Source: Bernardetiaceae bacterium (GTDB lineage Bacteria > Bacteroidota > Bacteroidia > Cytophagales > Thermoflexibacteraceae). Taken from it: a DNA stretch of 64,000 nt. Position numbers and translations under genes: made by a program. The DNA is taken from NCBI GenBank assembly GCA_025056255.1, contig JANWVT010000010.1:68662-132661 (forward strand), read 5' to 3'. The notes under the pieces were generated by a model. The model had not been told where the DNA came from, searched no databases, and saw only the letters and a list, made by a program, of their open reading frames with translations. Positions 9,499-17,477 of this stretch are shown here, piece by piece; position 1 is the stretch's first letter; every line of letters starts with the position of its first letter.

Positions 9499-10713
9499 AT
9501 GAAATTCGCTTGTTTGCGCACTCTTCTCAGTTTGATAATTTTTAGTTGGATGATGACAAGCGTTGTATCTACAACGCGCGCCCAGCAACTGCCTCACATA
9601 GACAGCGTTGACATGCTACTGACCAATGTGGCTATTCAGGTAGAATGCACGCAGGCTATCAACGACATGTATAATTTCAAATTTCGACAGGCGGAAAGCA
9701 TCTTCCAATGGTTGCGGCGTACTTATCCGGAGCATCCTTTACCTTATTTTCTGATGGGGCTGAGCCAATGGTGGCGCATCATGCCCAATCCGGACAATAC
9801 ACAGTACGACGAACGCTTTTTGGCTTATTTAGACACCGCTATTGAAAAGGGAGAAAAGTGGTTAGATAGAGGCAAGCCAAAGCAGAAAATAGAAGCAGCC
9901 TTCTTTTTGGCAGCAGCATGGGGCTTTAAGGGCAGGCTCTACTCCGACCGTAAGCAATGGGCAAAAGCAACTTTTGCAGGCAAACGCGCACTAAAATACA
10001 TGGAACTGGCTGCTGACCAAAACGACCTTAGCCCCGAACTGCTTTTTGGCGATGGCTTGTACAACTACTATTCTATTTGGGTGCCAGAGAACTATCCAGT
10101 TTTAAAGCCAGTGTTGTGGTTTTTTAAAAAAGGCGACAAAGCGCTTGGTATTGCACAATTGGAAAAAGTAGTAGCTGATGCCTTTTATACCAAAACCGAA
10201 GCTATGAACTTTTTGATGCGCATCTATGCAGATGAAAACATGCCTGAAAAATCTTTTGAAACAGCACGCTATCTGCACAAAACCTTTCCCGACAATCCTT
10301 ATTTTCACCGTTACTACGCTCGTCTGCTTTATCAGCGTGGGCAGTTTTATGAGTTAGAATCGGTTGCCAAAAGTATTATTGAAAAAATTGACCGAGGCGA
10401 ACCCGGCTATGAGGAAGTCAGCGGACGATATGCAAGCTTTTACTTGGCGCATCTGTACCGCGTAGCCTACCGCGACAAGCAACGTGCCAAACAATATTAC
10501 GAACGCACAGTTGAATTTGCCGAGCGCTTGCAGGCTTATGAAGCAGGTTATTATTTGCATGCCCTTGCCGAGTTGGCACAAATAGCAGATGCCGACAAGG
10601 ACATTTTGCAAGCCAAAAAGTACTATCAGAAAATTGTTGAACACGCCGAAAAAAAACATCCTACCTACAAAGAAGCCAAAGAATACTTGCAAAAGCATCG
10701 CAAAGTAAAATAA
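9499..10713 (+). CDS. secreted TPR-repeat protein
   Basis: I choose the ATG at 9499 (404 residues) because it gives a clean signal peptide, MKFACLRTLLSLIIFSWMM followed by a cut near TRAQQ; an in-frame upstream ATG at 9439 would put 20 extra residues before it. The rest is helical with repeated tetratricopeptide-like pairs, clearest at about 45-75 (FRQAESIFQWLRRTYPEHPL), 255-300 and 345-400. It probably acts in the periplasm as a protein-binding scaffold. It lies 11 bases upstream of moaA and may share a transcript with it, but there is no evident functional link. No specific family recognised. Confidence 0.8.
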   Translation: MKFACLRTLLSLIIFSWMMTSVVSTTRAQQLPHIDSVDMLLTNVAIQVECTQAINDMYNFKFRQAESIFQWLRRTYPEHPLPYFLMGLSQWWRIMPNPDNTQYDERFLAYLDTAIEKGEKWLDRGKPKQKIEAAFFLAAAWGFKGRLYSDRKQWAKATFAGKRALKYMELAADQNDLSPELLFGDGLYNYYSIWVPENYPVLKPVLWFFKKGDKALGIAQLEKVVADAFYTKTEAMNFLMRIYADENMPEKSFETARYLHKTFPDNPYFHRYYARLLYQRGQFYELESVAKSIIEKIDRGEPGYEEVSGRYASFYLAHLYRVAYRDKQRAKQYYERTVEFAERLQAYEAGYYLHALAELAQIADADKDILQAKKYYQKIVEHAEKKHPTYKEAKEYLQKHRKVK

Positions 10714-10724
10714 AGCACCCTGCC

Positions 10725-11726
10725 ATGTCGCCACCCGTGTTATACGACAACCACCACCGACCAATTACCTACGTTAGGTTGGCTGTAACCGACCGCTGTA
10801 ACTTGCGATGTTTTTATTGTATGCCAGAAGAAGGCATCTCATACTTACCTAAAAACCAGCTACTTACTTATGAGGAAATGCTCAGATTGGTTACTTTGCT
10901 GGCGCGCATGGGTATCACAAAGGTGCGCATCACAGGCGGTGAGCCTTTTGTGCGTCGCGACCTGATGCCGTTTTTAGAGCGCATAGCAAAAATAACAGGC
11001 ATTCAAACACTAACGCTCACTACCAACGGCGTGTTAACAGCTCCTTACGTACCTCAATTAGCCCAAATAGGCATCCACTCGGTCAACCTGAGCATTGACA
11101 GTTTAGACCGCCAACGGTTTGCTTGCATCACTCGCCGCGACGAGTTACCGCGCGTTATGCAAACCTTATATAGCCTTCTACAACACAACATTCCTACCAA
11201 GTTAAACGTGGTGGTGATGGAAGGCAAAAACACAGACGATATTGTACCTATGGCAGCTTTTACCCGCGAGCATCCCGTAGAAGTACGCTTCATTGAAGAA
11301 ATGCCATTTAACGGAACGGGGGCACTTGCACCTACGCTTACATGGAACTACCGCAAGATTCTGGCAACACTGCAAGCAGCCTATCCTGACATAGAAAAAA
11401 TGCCCGATGAGCCTTTTAGCACTGCAGTAAACTATCGCATTCCGGGTTTTAAAGGCAGCATTGGTATTATTGCTGCTTTTAGCCGCACGTTTTGCGGCAC
11501 TTGTAACCGCATCCGCATTACCGCAAAAGGTATGTTGAAAACCTGCCTTTACGACCAAGGTGTGCTGAACATCCGAGATTTATTACGTGCTTGTCCACAT
11601 GATGATGCTCCGGTAGAGAGGGCGCTGCGGCAGGCTTTTGGTCAGCGCCCTAAAGACGGTTTTGAAGCTGAGCGCCATCGCAATACGTCAGCAACAACCG
11701 AGTCGATGTCTACAATTGGCGGGTAG
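10725..11726 (+). CDS. moaA: GTP 3',8-cyclase (molybdenum cofactor biosynthesis)
   Basis: This 333-residue radical SAM enzyme has the N-terminal 4Fe-4S motif CNLRCFYC at 25-32, the SAM-binding RITGGEPFVRRDL, and the second C-terminal cluster CGTCNRIRITAKGMLKTC. It ends in Gly-Gly, as active MoaA proteins do. MoaA converts GTP to 3',8-cyclo-GTP, the first step toward molybdopterin. No moaC, moaE, moeA or molybdoenzyme gene is in the window, so the rest of the pathway must be elsewhere. It follows the TPR gene by 11 bases and converges on the aspartate kinase gene with only 3 bases between the two stops. Confidence 0.95.
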   Translation: MSPPVLYDNHHRPITYVRLAVTDRCNLRCFYCMPEEGISYLPKNQLLTYEEMLRLVTLLARMGITKVRITGGEPFVRRDLMPFLERIAKITGIQTLTLTTNGVLTAPYVPQLAQIGIHSVNLSIDSLDRQRFACITRRDELPRVMQTLYSLLQHNIPTKLNVVVMEGKNTDDIVPMAAFTREHPVEVRFIEEMPFNGTGALAPTLTWNYRKILATLQAAYPDIEKMPDEPFSTAVNYRIPGFKGSIGIIAAFSRTFCGTCNRIRITAKGMLKTCLYDQGVLNIRDLLRACPHDDAPVERALRQAFGQRPKDGFEAERHRNTSATTESMSTIGG

Positions 11727-11729
11727 CCA

Positions 11730-13046
11730 TCATAAGCCGAAAATACCTTTGTTAAGAGCTTTAAGCACATCAGCTTTATAACTGGCGTGTACCAGCAGCG
11801 AAATATTGTTTTTGCTGCCTCCGTAAGAAACCATCCGCAGGGGAATGCCTTTTACCGATTCTATTACTTGCGCTACATAGTCATGTTTTTCAACCATCAT
11901 GTCGCCTACTACACAAATAATAGTTTGCTCATGCTCTACTTCTACGCTGCTGAACCGTTGTAGTTCGGCTACTATTTCTTTCAGATAGGTGGTATTGTCA
12001 ATAGTAAGCGAAACAGCTACCTCTGAGGTAGTAATCATGTCAATGGGTGTTTTGTAGCGTTCAAATACCTCAAAGAGCTTTTTCAAAAAACCGTAGGCAA
12101 GAAACATACGCCCCGATTGTACGCGAATGGCGGTTATGCCGTCTTTGGCTGCCACTGCTTTGATGCCGTGTCCGACAGCATGGTCGCTAATAAGCGTACC
12201 GGGCTGCTGGGGTTGCATAGTATTGAGCAAGCGCACTGGAATTTTTTTCAACCGCGCCGGGTTAACACTCTGCGGATGAAGAATTTTAGCGCCAAAATAA
12301 GCCAATTCTGCTGCTTCATCGAAAGAAAGAACTGCCACTGGTACTGTGCGCTCTACTATGCGTGGGTCGTTGTTGTGCATGCCGTCTATATCTGTCCATA
12401 TTTGCACTTCCTCAGCCATAATGGCAGCACCAATAAGTGAGGCAGTATAGTCGCTGCCACCGCGTTTGAGGTTATCTACCTCGCCGTAAGAGTTTAGGCA
12501 AATGTAGCCTTGTGTAAGGAACAGATTTTTATCGGGATATTTGGCAAGCTCAGCCTGTAGCTGTTCGGTGATAAAAGGCAAATCAGGTTCTGCGTTTTCA
12601 TCGATGCGCATAAAATCGAGTGCGTCTAATAATACGGCATCTACTCCTATTTCTTCCAAATAGTAAAACATCAAATGAGTAGAGAGTATCTCGCCCTCTG
12701 CCAGCATAGCTTTTTCTTTACGCGTGTTGAACATATTTTTTGCCAGCACGCGCATGTATCCGAAGTGGTCGTACACTAGGCGGGTGCCCTTGCTTTTGGC
12801 AGCTTCGGTAGCGTAGAGTTCTGCTACTACGGCATGGTACTTAGCTTCCAGTTCGTCAATCTGCCGATGTGCATCCTGATAATTTTTGGCAAATAGGGCT
12901 TCGCTAATTTTTACCAAGGCGTTGGTAGTACCCGACATAGCAGATAGCACTACGATTTTTTTTTCGGGCGTGTTAATCAACTTTTCAACATTTTTCATCC
13001 TTTGCGCACTTCCTACCGAAGTGCCGCCAAATTTCAAAACTTTCAT
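11730..13046 (-). CDS. lysC: aspartate kinase (monofunctional)
   Basis: The 438-residue protein begins MKVLKFGGTSVGSAQRM, the amino-acid kinase signature, and has the catalytic-domain blocks LKRGGSDYTASLIGAA, WTDIDGMHNNDPRIV and LSFDEAAELAYFGAKILHPQ. Two ACT domains follow from about residue 290 and would bind lysine or threonine as feedback inhibitors. It phosphorylates aspartate at the head of the lysine, threonine, methionine and diaminopimelate pathways. There is no homoserine dehydrogenase fusion. It lies 50 bases after the thioredoxin-like gene on the same strand. The enzyme call is firm; isozyme class and effector are not visible. Confidence 0.93.
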   Translation of the reverse strand: MKVLKFGGTSVGSAQRMKNVEKLINTPEKKIVVLSAMSGTTNALVKISEALFAKNYQDAHRQIDELEAKYHAVVAELYATEAAKSKGTRLVYDHFGYMRVLAKNMFNTRKEKAMLAEGEILSTHLMFYYLEEIGVDAVLLDALDFMRIDENAEPDLPFITEQLQAELAKYPDKNLFLTQGYICLNSYGEVDNLKRGGSDYTASLIGAAIMAEEVQIWTDIDGMHNNDPRIVERTVPVAVLSFDEAAELAYFGAKILHPQSVNPARLKKIPVRLLNTMQPQQPGTLISDHAVGHGIKAVAAKDGITAIRVQSGRMFLAYGFLKKLFEVFERYKTPIDMITTSEVAVSLTIDNTTYLKEIVAELQRFSSVEVEHEQTIICVVGDMMVEKHDYVAQVIESVKGIPLRMVSYGGSKNNISLLVHASYKADVLKALNKGIFGL

Positions 13047-13096
13047 GTGCCGATGTTTGGATTTTTTAGCGTTTTATCAAAATGAAAAAGAAATAA

Positions 13097-14269
13097 TTAT
13101 TTTCGTGTGATTTTGTACAACAGTTCTTCGCACATGGTGGTGTCCATGCCCTGTTTTTTGCCAAGGTCGATGGCTTGGCGTGCAACGTTAGCTGCTGCTT
13201 GATACTCGCCTAGTTTGTAGAGCAAGTGGGCTTGGGTATCCAAATTTTGATAAGTTTTGTGTAGTTGAATGGACTTTTCTGTCCATTGCAACGCTTTGCG
13301 CAAGAGTTCTTCCGAGTGTTCCTGTTCATAGTAGTGCCATGCCATTTCGTTCAGTTCTTGCCAATCATTGCAAAAACGATCTAGGTAGCGAGCCGCAGCA
13401 GCATGTTTTTTTTCATGATGATTGCCCATGGTGTAAAAATAAAAATCTGCTCTTGCTAAGTATCGGGCTGAGTCTTGAGGGAGATAGTATTTCAGGGTTT
13501 GTTTGAGCAGCAGCAGGCGTTCTGCTTTTTGGCTTCTGCCTGCCATAAACATAGCTCTACCAGTTACTAAATGGATGTATGTGCTATATTCCGGCTCGTA
13601 GGGGGCAAAAAGTTGCGGATTTTTAGCTACATAACTAAAAATAGGGCTGTCCATATGGAGCTCTATTTTGCGAATCAGTTCCCAATTGGCGGGTTGATGC
13701 CATTGGGCTGGGGTAAGTTGTTCCAATAACTCTCGAGCAACTTTAACAGCGGCACCGTCTCCTGCGGCTAACAAAGCATACGCATAATTGCGCAACACCC
13801 ACTCGCTGCGGTCGCCGCTCTGATATTTTTGCGTCAGGCTAATTATCTGGCGCTCAGGAAGAAGCGCATTTTTTCCGTTTTCAATAAATGCTTGTGCATC
13901 GAAATAACCCACTGTGCGATGTACTAATTTGCCCTCGGGGGAGAAAAATAAGGCACAAGGATAGGCATTTACTTCAAACTCGGCAGAAAATTCAATGCCT
14001 TCTCCTTTTTCCGCATTAATTTTAAAATTGATAAAATTTTGGTTGAAAAAGTCTGCTACATGAGGGTTGGTAAACACTTCTTTTTCCAATTTTTTGCAAG
14101 GTGCGCACCAATCTGTGTAAACATCTACAAAAACGTATTTATTGGCTTGTTGTGCCTGAGCAATTATAGCCTCAAAAGAGCCAGACTGGAAATGAATACT
14201 TTTGGTTTGAGCATGGCTTAAAAAGCAAACAAGACTCATTAATAAAATTGCTGACACGCCGCATTTCAT
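13097..14269 (-). CDS. periplasmic thioredoxin-fold protein with C-terminal helical repeats
   Basis: The 390-residue protein has a signal peptide (1-20, cut near SHAQ), then a thioredoxin fold with WCAPC at 54-58 and the cis-proline strand VNAYPCALFFSPEG near 118-131. Residues 150-390 are helical with TPR-like spacing. The active site is CAPC rather than CGPC, and FVDVYTDWCAPCKKLEKEVF resembles DUF255/thioredoxin_7-type proteins common in Bacteroidota. It would act as a periplasmic disulfide reductase or isomerase. It starts 5 bases after the acyltransferase stop, so the two are probably cotranscribed. A paralogue with the same architecture is at 23489-24691. Confidence 0.8.
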   Translation of the reverse strand: MKCGVSAILLMSLVCFLSHAQTKSIHFQSGSFEAIIAQAQQANKYVFVDVYTDWCAPCKKLEKEVFTNPHVADFFNQNFINFKINAEKGEGIEFSAEFEVNAYPCALFFSPEGKLVHRTVGYFDAQAFIENGKNALLPERQIISLTQKYQSGDRSEWVLRNYAYALLAAGDGAAVKVARELLEQLTPAQWHQPANWELIRKIELHMDSPIFSYVAKNPQLFAPYEPEYSTYIHLVTGRAMFMAGRSQKAERLLLLKQTLKYYLPQDSARYLARADFYFYTMGNHHEKKHAAAARYLDRFCNDWQELNEMAWHYYEQEHSEELLRKALQWTEKSIQLHKTYQNLDTQAHLLYKLGEYQAAANVARQAIDLGKKQGMDTTMCEELLYKITRK

Positions 14270-14274
14270 CGTTT

Positions 14275-15120
14275 CTATGTGTTTAAAAATTTCCAGCGTT
14301 TATGACTCCACAACCAATGGGCAGGATGCTTGCGAATGGATGTTTCCAACAATTGGGCATAGCGCTCAATAATTTCATTCGGATGATTGTTTTGTGGCTC
14401 AATTACTTGTAGTCGCAAAACGTACTTTCCTCTTGCAAGTCGCTCTACTTCCGAATACACAACAGGGAAACCCGTTTGCCGAGATAATTTATCTGCCCCT
14501 GTGTAAAAATACGTCGGAATATTGAAAAAATTGGTTTTAAAATCGATTTCATGACCGGCAGGACTTTGGTCTGCTACTAATCCGAGGCAAAAAATTTCAC
14601 CATTTTTTTTCCGACGCACTACTTCGCGCAACACATTTTCTTTGGTGATAGGCACTACTCCAAAGCGGGAGCGAATTTGCAACACTAAGCGGTCGGAGAA
14701 AGCATTTGACAATGTTTTGTAAACGGGCATAATGCTATACTGAGGAAAACGAAGTTTTATAATAGCAGGAGTCCATTCCCAATGGGAAATATGTCCTGCT
14801 ACCACAATGCAAGATTGCCCGTTTGTCAAATATTGCCCCAACACTTCAGGATTTTCTATGTAAATACGCCTTTGTAAATCTTCTTGCGAAATGGTGAGTG
14901 TTTTTACAATTTCTACAATAATATCGCACAGGTGTTTGTAAAAATCCTTGGCGATCGCTCGGCGTTCAGCGTCGTTTTTTTCTGGAAAAGCAAGCGCTAA
15001 ATTGTACAGCACTACGTCCTTGCGGTAGCCAATCAAATAATAACTGACTAAAAATAACAAATCGCTAATGCAATATAAGATGCTCCAAGGTAAGTGCGAG
15101 AACAGTCGGATAAAGAACAT
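14275..15120 (-). CDS. lipid A biosynthesis lauroyl/myristoyl-type acyltransferase (LpxL/HtrB-like)
   Basis: The 281-residue protein has an N-terminal membrane segment (about 10-30) and the acyltransferase motif GHISHWEW near 107-114, that is H-x4-E, with downstream blocks LVADQSPAG and TGADKLSRQTGFPVV. It would transfer a secondary acyl chain to a lipid A precursor at the inner membrane. Bacteroidota proteins of this family are about 280-300 residues. The ATG is preceded by TAATTTTGCAAT, a -7-like box only 4 bases from the start, which suggests a very short or absent leader. A thioredoxin-like gene follows after 5 bases. Confidence 0.88.
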   Translation of the reverse strand: MFFIRLFSHLPWSILYCISDLLFLVSYYLIGYRKDVVLYNLALAFPEKNDAERRAIAKDFYKHLCDIIVEIVKTLTISQEDLQRRIYIENPEVLGQYLTNGQSCIVVAGHISHWEWTPAIIKLRFPQYSIMPVYKTLSNAFSDRLVLQIRSRFGVVPITKENVLREVVRRKKNGEIFCLGLVADQSPAGHEIDFKTNFFNIPTYFYTGADKLSRQTGFPVVYSEVERLARGKYVLRLQVIEPQNNHPNEIIERYAQLLETSIRKHPAHWLWSHKRWKFLNT

Positions 15121-15124
15121 ATTG

Positions 15125-15132
15125 CAAAATTA
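15125..15132 (-). promoter_or_regulatory. -7 promoter box directly before the acyltransferase ATG
   Basis: TAATTTTG on the minus strand matches the Bacteroidota -7 consensus TAnnTTTG and ends 4 bases before the ATG at 15120. The same 15-base run, TAATTTTGCAATATG including the start codon, occurs before the RlmD gene at 18914. No convincing -33 TTG is seen. If this box is used, the transcript would begin at or almost at the start codon. Confidence 0.4.
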
Positions 15133-15255
15133 CATTTCTTTGCTGGAGGTGGGTACCAAGCGCTTTGTTGTAGAGAAAAATCGCATAGACTTGTTGTTGC
15201 CAGAGCAAGATATGCCTACATGAAAAAGAATCTTCAACAACGAGTTGGGGACTTG

Positions 15256-16023
15256 CTACACGTGCCAGACCAACATAGCCGAAACACCAAAAGGGAAACG
15301 CATACCACTGCGCAGCAAAGGACGTTCGCATGCAAAAATATGCTCCAACAAACGATTAACAGGGCTTTTAGGGGGTAATACGTGATTATCAGCGCCAGAT
15401 TTTTTGCGAATTAGAGCGGCGGGCAACCATTCGGCTATCAGTCTGAATGCTGCCACAGGCGGAAAAAGCAAGGTGTTGAAATACGTATCGCGAACGATGC
15501 GTCCGGTGGTTTTGCCTGTGGTGTGGTTTTCACAAAACAGACGCCTCAATGCTGGCAAAGTATAACGACGGTGATGGTGATTGACTACATCGTGATGGCT
15601 CCACAAAAACTGAAAAGCAGGCACACTTACTATCACATAGCCACCCGGGCGACATACGCGCTTCATTTCGCGCACTGCTAAGCCGTCGTCGGCAACATGT
15701 TCAATTACATCGAACGCACACACTATATCAAAACTATTGTCGGCAAATTGAAGGGAGAGGATAGAACCTTTCTCTATGGGGAAAGGCAACTTGCCCTGCA
15801 TAAAAGCAACACAATAGTCGTCGTATTCAATAGAAGTTACTTTTCCGAATTGCTGTAACAGTTCGGAGGTATGTCCTGTGCCGGCACCAATGTTCAAAAT
15901 GTTCAAATCGGTTTTGCCCTCAGCCAGCTGTGCTATTTGTTCCATCAAGATTTGGTTTCGCACCTTAAACCACCAGTGCGTTCGTTCAAGGGTATAGTAT
16001 TCTTCGTAATATTGCTTTTCCAT
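15256..16023 (-). CDS. class I SAM-dependent methyltransferase
   Basis: The 255-residue protein has motif I NILNIGAGTGHTSELL near 41-56, an acidic residue in the next strand (SIEYDD) and FDIVCAFDVIEHVADD near 98-113 followed by MKRVCRPGGYVIVSVP. This is the Methyltransf_11/23 pattern. The N terminus YYEEYYTLERTHWWFKVRN is typical of methyltransferases found beside glycosyltransferases and cell-surface genes. The substrate is unknown. It starts 3 bases after the PAP2 lipoprotein stop. The C-terminal 80 residues are hydrophobic and basic and may touch the membrane. Confidence 0.8.
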   Translation of the reverse strand: MEKQYYEEYYTLERTHWWFKVRNQILMEQIAQLAEGKTDLNILNIGAGTGHTSELLQQFGKVTSIEYDDYCVAFMQGKLPFPIEKGSILSLQFADNSFDIVCAFDVIEHVADDGLAVREMKRVCRPGGYVIVSVPAFQFLWSHHDVVNHHHRRYTLPALRRLFCENHTTGKTTGRIVRDTYFNTLLFPPVAAFRLIAEWLPAALIRKKSGADNHVLPPKSPVNRLLEHIFACERPLLRSGMRFPFGVSAMLVWHV

Positions 16024-16026
16024 GTA

Positions 16027-17367
16027 TTAGCGTGTTTGCTTGCGGGTTTGTAAACGGCTGATGATGTAGGCAGCAATTTTTCTGCCTTGTTGCAGTCCGT
16101 TTCTAACGGCTGGGGTATAGTGAATGCCACCATATACCCGACTGACAGAGGCTTCGTCGGCAGCTTGCCGGAAGGAGTTGTAGTTGCGAGCAGGCAAACC
16201 ATAACGCACTTCTGTGGTGTCTCGGTAGGTAAAAGGTTCGCCGTACAGATGAGTGAGAATGTCGCCTGCCACACCCGACACTACGCTATGTCCGCTGGTA
16301 TACTCAGGGAAGGGGGGAGTTTGCAAAAGTGGCACCCAATTTCTGTCTATGTATTCATTGATATAAGTTTCGGGGCGTACTACATTGCTGCGATACTTTT
16401 CATCCCAGCAGCTGATAAATCCATCTGCCAGTCCTATGGCTACCCACGCATAAGTTTCAGCCGCTTTTCCAAAATCGTCGCCAGCAGTGCGGCTAGCAAT
16501 GCTAGCAATACCTATCCAGTGCCCGCCCGGCGTGATTTTCTTAGTAGCATACATCACGTGCCCTTGCAAATTGACTTTGTAGGGGTTGCAGTCCCAAAAA
16601 TTGGCAATTTCTTTTTGCTCGTCGGTAAGTGATTGGCTAGTGCGATACACCTCGTAGGCTTCTTTGTAGAAAGTACTGGCGGTGTCGGTACTGAAAGCAA
16701 TAGCTGGTGGAGGAGCAAACTGGTCGGCGCTTTGCAAAGTGAAAGGTCGTATCTGATTCCAGTGGGGTTCTACTGCATCCATGTAGGCGGGCGGAGTAGG
16801 ACGCCATCTGCCTGCTGCGGTAGTTACGGTATATTTTGGAGCGCTGCGGGTTTCTTTGTATCGGTCTTTACTTGCCCAGGCAATAATGTGGTCGGCAACG
16901 GCTTGCCCTACTTTTAAAGAACGTTCAAAAACTGCCTCGGGTATGCCAGTTGCTTTCATTTCGGCATACAGTTTTTCTTGAAAAGCTGCAATTTTTTCTT
17001 CTGAAAAAATGAGTTTCTTGCCTACACTCAAATAAGCATGCACGGCTGCCACAGGCATAACGTATTGTTGGGTAGTATCAACGCTGCTAATAGGCTGTAA
17101 ATCATTTAGTTGCCCTGCAAGGCTGCGATATTGCGGATGCCGGAGCGCCACAGTCTCGTAAGCAGCAATGGAGGCATAGGCATAAATCCGTGAAGCTACT
17201 GGGGGGGAGAAAATATCGTGTACAATAACATCGGTGAGTTGTTGTACCGAACGATGCAGAAAGTGAGGGTTGGCGAGTGCTTGCTCGTACTCGCTAGCAG
17301 GCTGACAACTTGCTACGCTCATCAGCACTACCCATAACGCAAAGCGAATAAAGCCTTTCATGTTCAT
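16027..17367 (-). CDS. vanadium haloperoxidase / PAP2-family lipoprotein
   Basis: The 446-residue protein begins with a lipoprotein signal (LMSVASC with Cys near residue 21), and the second Met (MKGFIRF) would also serve as start. The PAP2 phosphatase/haloperoxidase signature is complete: KYRSNVVRP (K-x6-RP), then YTSGHSVVSG, then SRVYGGIHYTPAVRNG. These residues bind phosphate or vanadate. Bacteroidota members of this type are usually annotated as vanadium-dependent haloperoxidases, but a lipid or sugar phosphatase is equally possible. It is the first gene of a minus-strand group with a methyltransferase, and shortly after it a lipid A acyltransferase. Confidence 0.85.
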   Translation of the reverse strand: MNMKGFIRFALWVVLMSVASCQPASEYEQALANPHFLHRSVQQLTDVIVHDIFSPPVASRIYAYASIAAYETVALRHPQYRSLAGQLNDLQPISSVDTTQQYVMPVAAVHAYLSVGKKLIFSEEKIAAFQEKLYAEMKATGIPEAVFERSLKVGQAVADHIIAWASKDRYKETRSAPKYTVTTAAGRWRPTPPAYMDAVEPHWNQIRPFTLQSADQFAPPPAIAFSTDTASTFYKEAYEVYRTSQSLTDEQKEIANFWDCNPYKVNLQGHVMYATKKITPGGHWIGIASIASRTAGDDFGKAAETYAWVAIGLADGFISCWDEKYRSNVVRPETYINEYIDRNWVPLLQTPPFPEYTSGHSVVSGVAGDILTHLYGEPFTYRDTTEVRYGLPARNYNSFRQAADEASVSRVYGGIHYTPAVRNGLQQGRKIAAYIISRLQTRKQTR

Positions 17368-17477
17368 AAGAAAAATTGGAATTTAAAGGTTGAAAGATTC
17401 AGTCAAATTTACAAACGATTTGTGAGCGTTTGTGTTGAGTTGTAGCTGTACTTGTACCTGTGTGTAGTGAATTGTCG

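Noticed and set aside
15065-15331. Minus-strand frame between the acyltransferase and methyltransferase genes
   Set aside because: It overlaps both genes in another frame and its product looks random.
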